From Bradyrhizobium sp. CCBAU 53338 (GTDB lineage: Bacteria > Pseudomonadota > Alphaproteobacteria > Rhizobiales > Xanthobacteraceae), in the NCBI RefSeq assembly GCF_015291665.1, contig NZ_CP030048.1:6014001-6078000 (forward strand): a stretch of DNA of 64,000 nucleotides, written 5' to 3'. A program made the position numbers and the translations under genes. Positions within the stretch are counted from its first letter, which is position 1, and each line of letters starts with the position of its first letter. Positions 63,144-64,000 of this stretch are shown one piece after another. The notes under the pieces were generated by a model. The model searched no databases, was not told the DNA's origin, and was given only the letters and a program-made list of their open reading frames with translations.

Positions 63144-64000
63144 GTTGCGAAGTTCGGCCCTGTCTTGGCCGAATTCATCCGCGAGCGGATCAGCAGCGTC
63201 AAGACGATGCCGACATTGAGGGCATTCCACGCCACGCCATTGGCGAACGCTGCGGCATAGGAGCCGGTAGCGTCGAAGATGATGCCGGACACCCAGCCCC
63301 CGAAGGACATGCCGAATACCGAGGCGAAGATCACGATGCCGACGCGGGTTGCGGCTTCGCTCGCCGGCATCGCCTCGCGGACGATGATCGCGTAGCTCGG
63401 CACGATGCCGCCCTGGAACAGGCCGAACATCGCCGAGATCAGATACAACGACGTGAGGCTGTCGAAGAACAGGTAGAACACAAGCGCAAAGCCTTGTGCC
63501 AGCGACCCGAGCAGCAGCGTGCGAATGCCGCCGATCTTGTCGGCGAGATAACCCGAGCCAATACGGCTGAGGATGCCGCAAGCCATCATCAGCGACAGCA
63601 TCTCGGCACCGCGCGCCACGCCATAGCCGAGATCGCCGCAATAGGCGACGATATGCACCTGCGGCATCGCCATGGCGACGCAACAGGAAATGCTGGCGAT
63701 CGAGAGCAACACCGTCAGCGCGTTGGTCGAGAGCTTCAGATCCACGCGCGGAGGCGGCGCATTGGCGTGATTGCGGACCTTGTCGTCGCCGATCTGGGAG
63801 CGCAGGACCAGCACCAGGATCGACATCAGGCTCGCGCAGACCAGACCGATGCCAATGTGGGTGTAACGCCAGCCAATCGTCTGCATGCCCGAGCTTACGA
63901 TCGGCGGCCAGATCGTGCCGGCGACGTAGTTGCCGCTCGCGACGATGGTGACGGCCAGCCCGCGATAGCGCTCGAACCAGTGCGAAGCCTCCGCCATCAG
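63140..64000 (-). CDS. MFS transporter, C-terminal part (5' end outside the window)
   Basis: About 287 residues remain. The reading frame is open to the window edge and the segment begins ASHWFERYRGLAVTIVASG, an internal motif of OFA/monocarboxylate-type transporters (after helix 4), so the N-terminal third lies beyond base 64000. Eight further membrane helices are visible, ending MNSAKTGPNFAT. The substrate is probably a small organic acid by family only. Confidence 0.85.
   Translation of the reverse strand: MMAEASHWFERYRGLAVTIVASGNYVAGTIWPPIVSSGMQTIGWRYTHIGIGLVCASLMSILVLVLRSQIGDDKVRNHANAPPPRVDLKLSTNALTVLLSIASISCCVAMAMPQVHIVAYCGDLGYGVARGAEMLSLMMACGILSRIGSGYLADKIGGIRTLLLGSLAQGFALVFYLFFDSLTSLYLISAMFGLFQGGIVPSYAIIVREAMPASEAATRVGIVIFASVFGMSFGGWVSGIIFDATGSYAAAFANGVAWNALNVGIVLTLLIRSRMNSAKTGPNFAT

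Overview
The window looks like a chromosomal segment of a Bradyrhizobium-like alphaproteobacterium (Rhizobiales). The reasons are uniformly high GC, dense leftward and rightward operons with 1-4 base stop/start overlaps, three class III nucleotide cyclases within about 33 kb, many ABC uptake systems with secreted binding proteins, and intergenic hairpins of the kind I associate with Bradyrhizobium genomes. No rRNA, tRNA, CRISPR array, transposase or phage gene was seen. The genus is inferred from style, not from a marker gene.

Layout. 1-4.1 kb: small secreted proteins, a glycosyltransferase-like protein, a WGR-like/cyclase fusion and a PRC-barrel protein. 4.2-11.5 kb: a second cyclase, HutD, an orphan Liv-type binding protein grouped with an amidohydrolase and a secondary shikimate dehydrogenase, a carboxymuconolactone decarboxylase-like protein, a VOC protein and a methyltransferase. 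11.5-14.6 kb: an L,D-transpeptidase and a class III CoA-transferase. 14.7-15.0 kb: two decayed fragments of a branched-chain amino acid ABC transporter. 15.1-25.4 kb: a sugar uptake and catabolism locus. It has eight genes leftward (binding protein, two permeases, Zn-dehydrogenase, ATPase, PfkB kinase, LacD/YihT-type aldolase, enolase-superfamily enzyme) and a divergent LacI regulator plus SDR, with LacI-type palindromes in the shared promoter. 25.4-29.3 kb: polysaccharide flippase, glycosyltransferase and a Tat-exported GH10 glycosidase. 29.3-33.6 kb: a protein-repair-type methyltransferase and a giant SAM/cyclase/AAA/TPR signalling protein.

33.7-42.4 kb: an orphan NRPS of order A-T-C-A-T-C, a 55-residue lysine-rich ORF, an Sfp-type phosphopantetheinyl transferase and an LLM flavin monooxygenase. 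This is a small, self-sufficient biosynthetic locus. 42.4-46.6 kb: a histone deacetylase/acetylpolyamine amidohydrolase-like protein and a periplasmic sugar-dehydrogenase/cytochrome plus SMP-30 lactonase pair. 46.8-49.9 kb: two small proteins, arylamine N-acetyltransferase and gamma-glutamyltransferase. 49.9-57.6 kb: amine and amino acid catabolism (FAD oxidoreductase, polar amino acid ABC transporter, XRE-cupin regulator, DadA, omega-aminotransferase, PuuR-like regulator). 58-62.7 kb: a three-subunit molybdenum hydroxylase with a divergent TetR regulator. The window ends inside an MFS transporter.

The most interesting parts are two. The first is the sugar locus, whose kinase keeps the Lys/Asn/Arg set that I recall as the sulfonate-binding residues of sulfofructose kinase YihV, although the locus lacks the usual sulfoquinovose genes. 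The second is the NRPS, whose first adenylation domain resembles acyl-CoA synthetases and whose second has lost the Asp that normally anchors the alpha-amino group.
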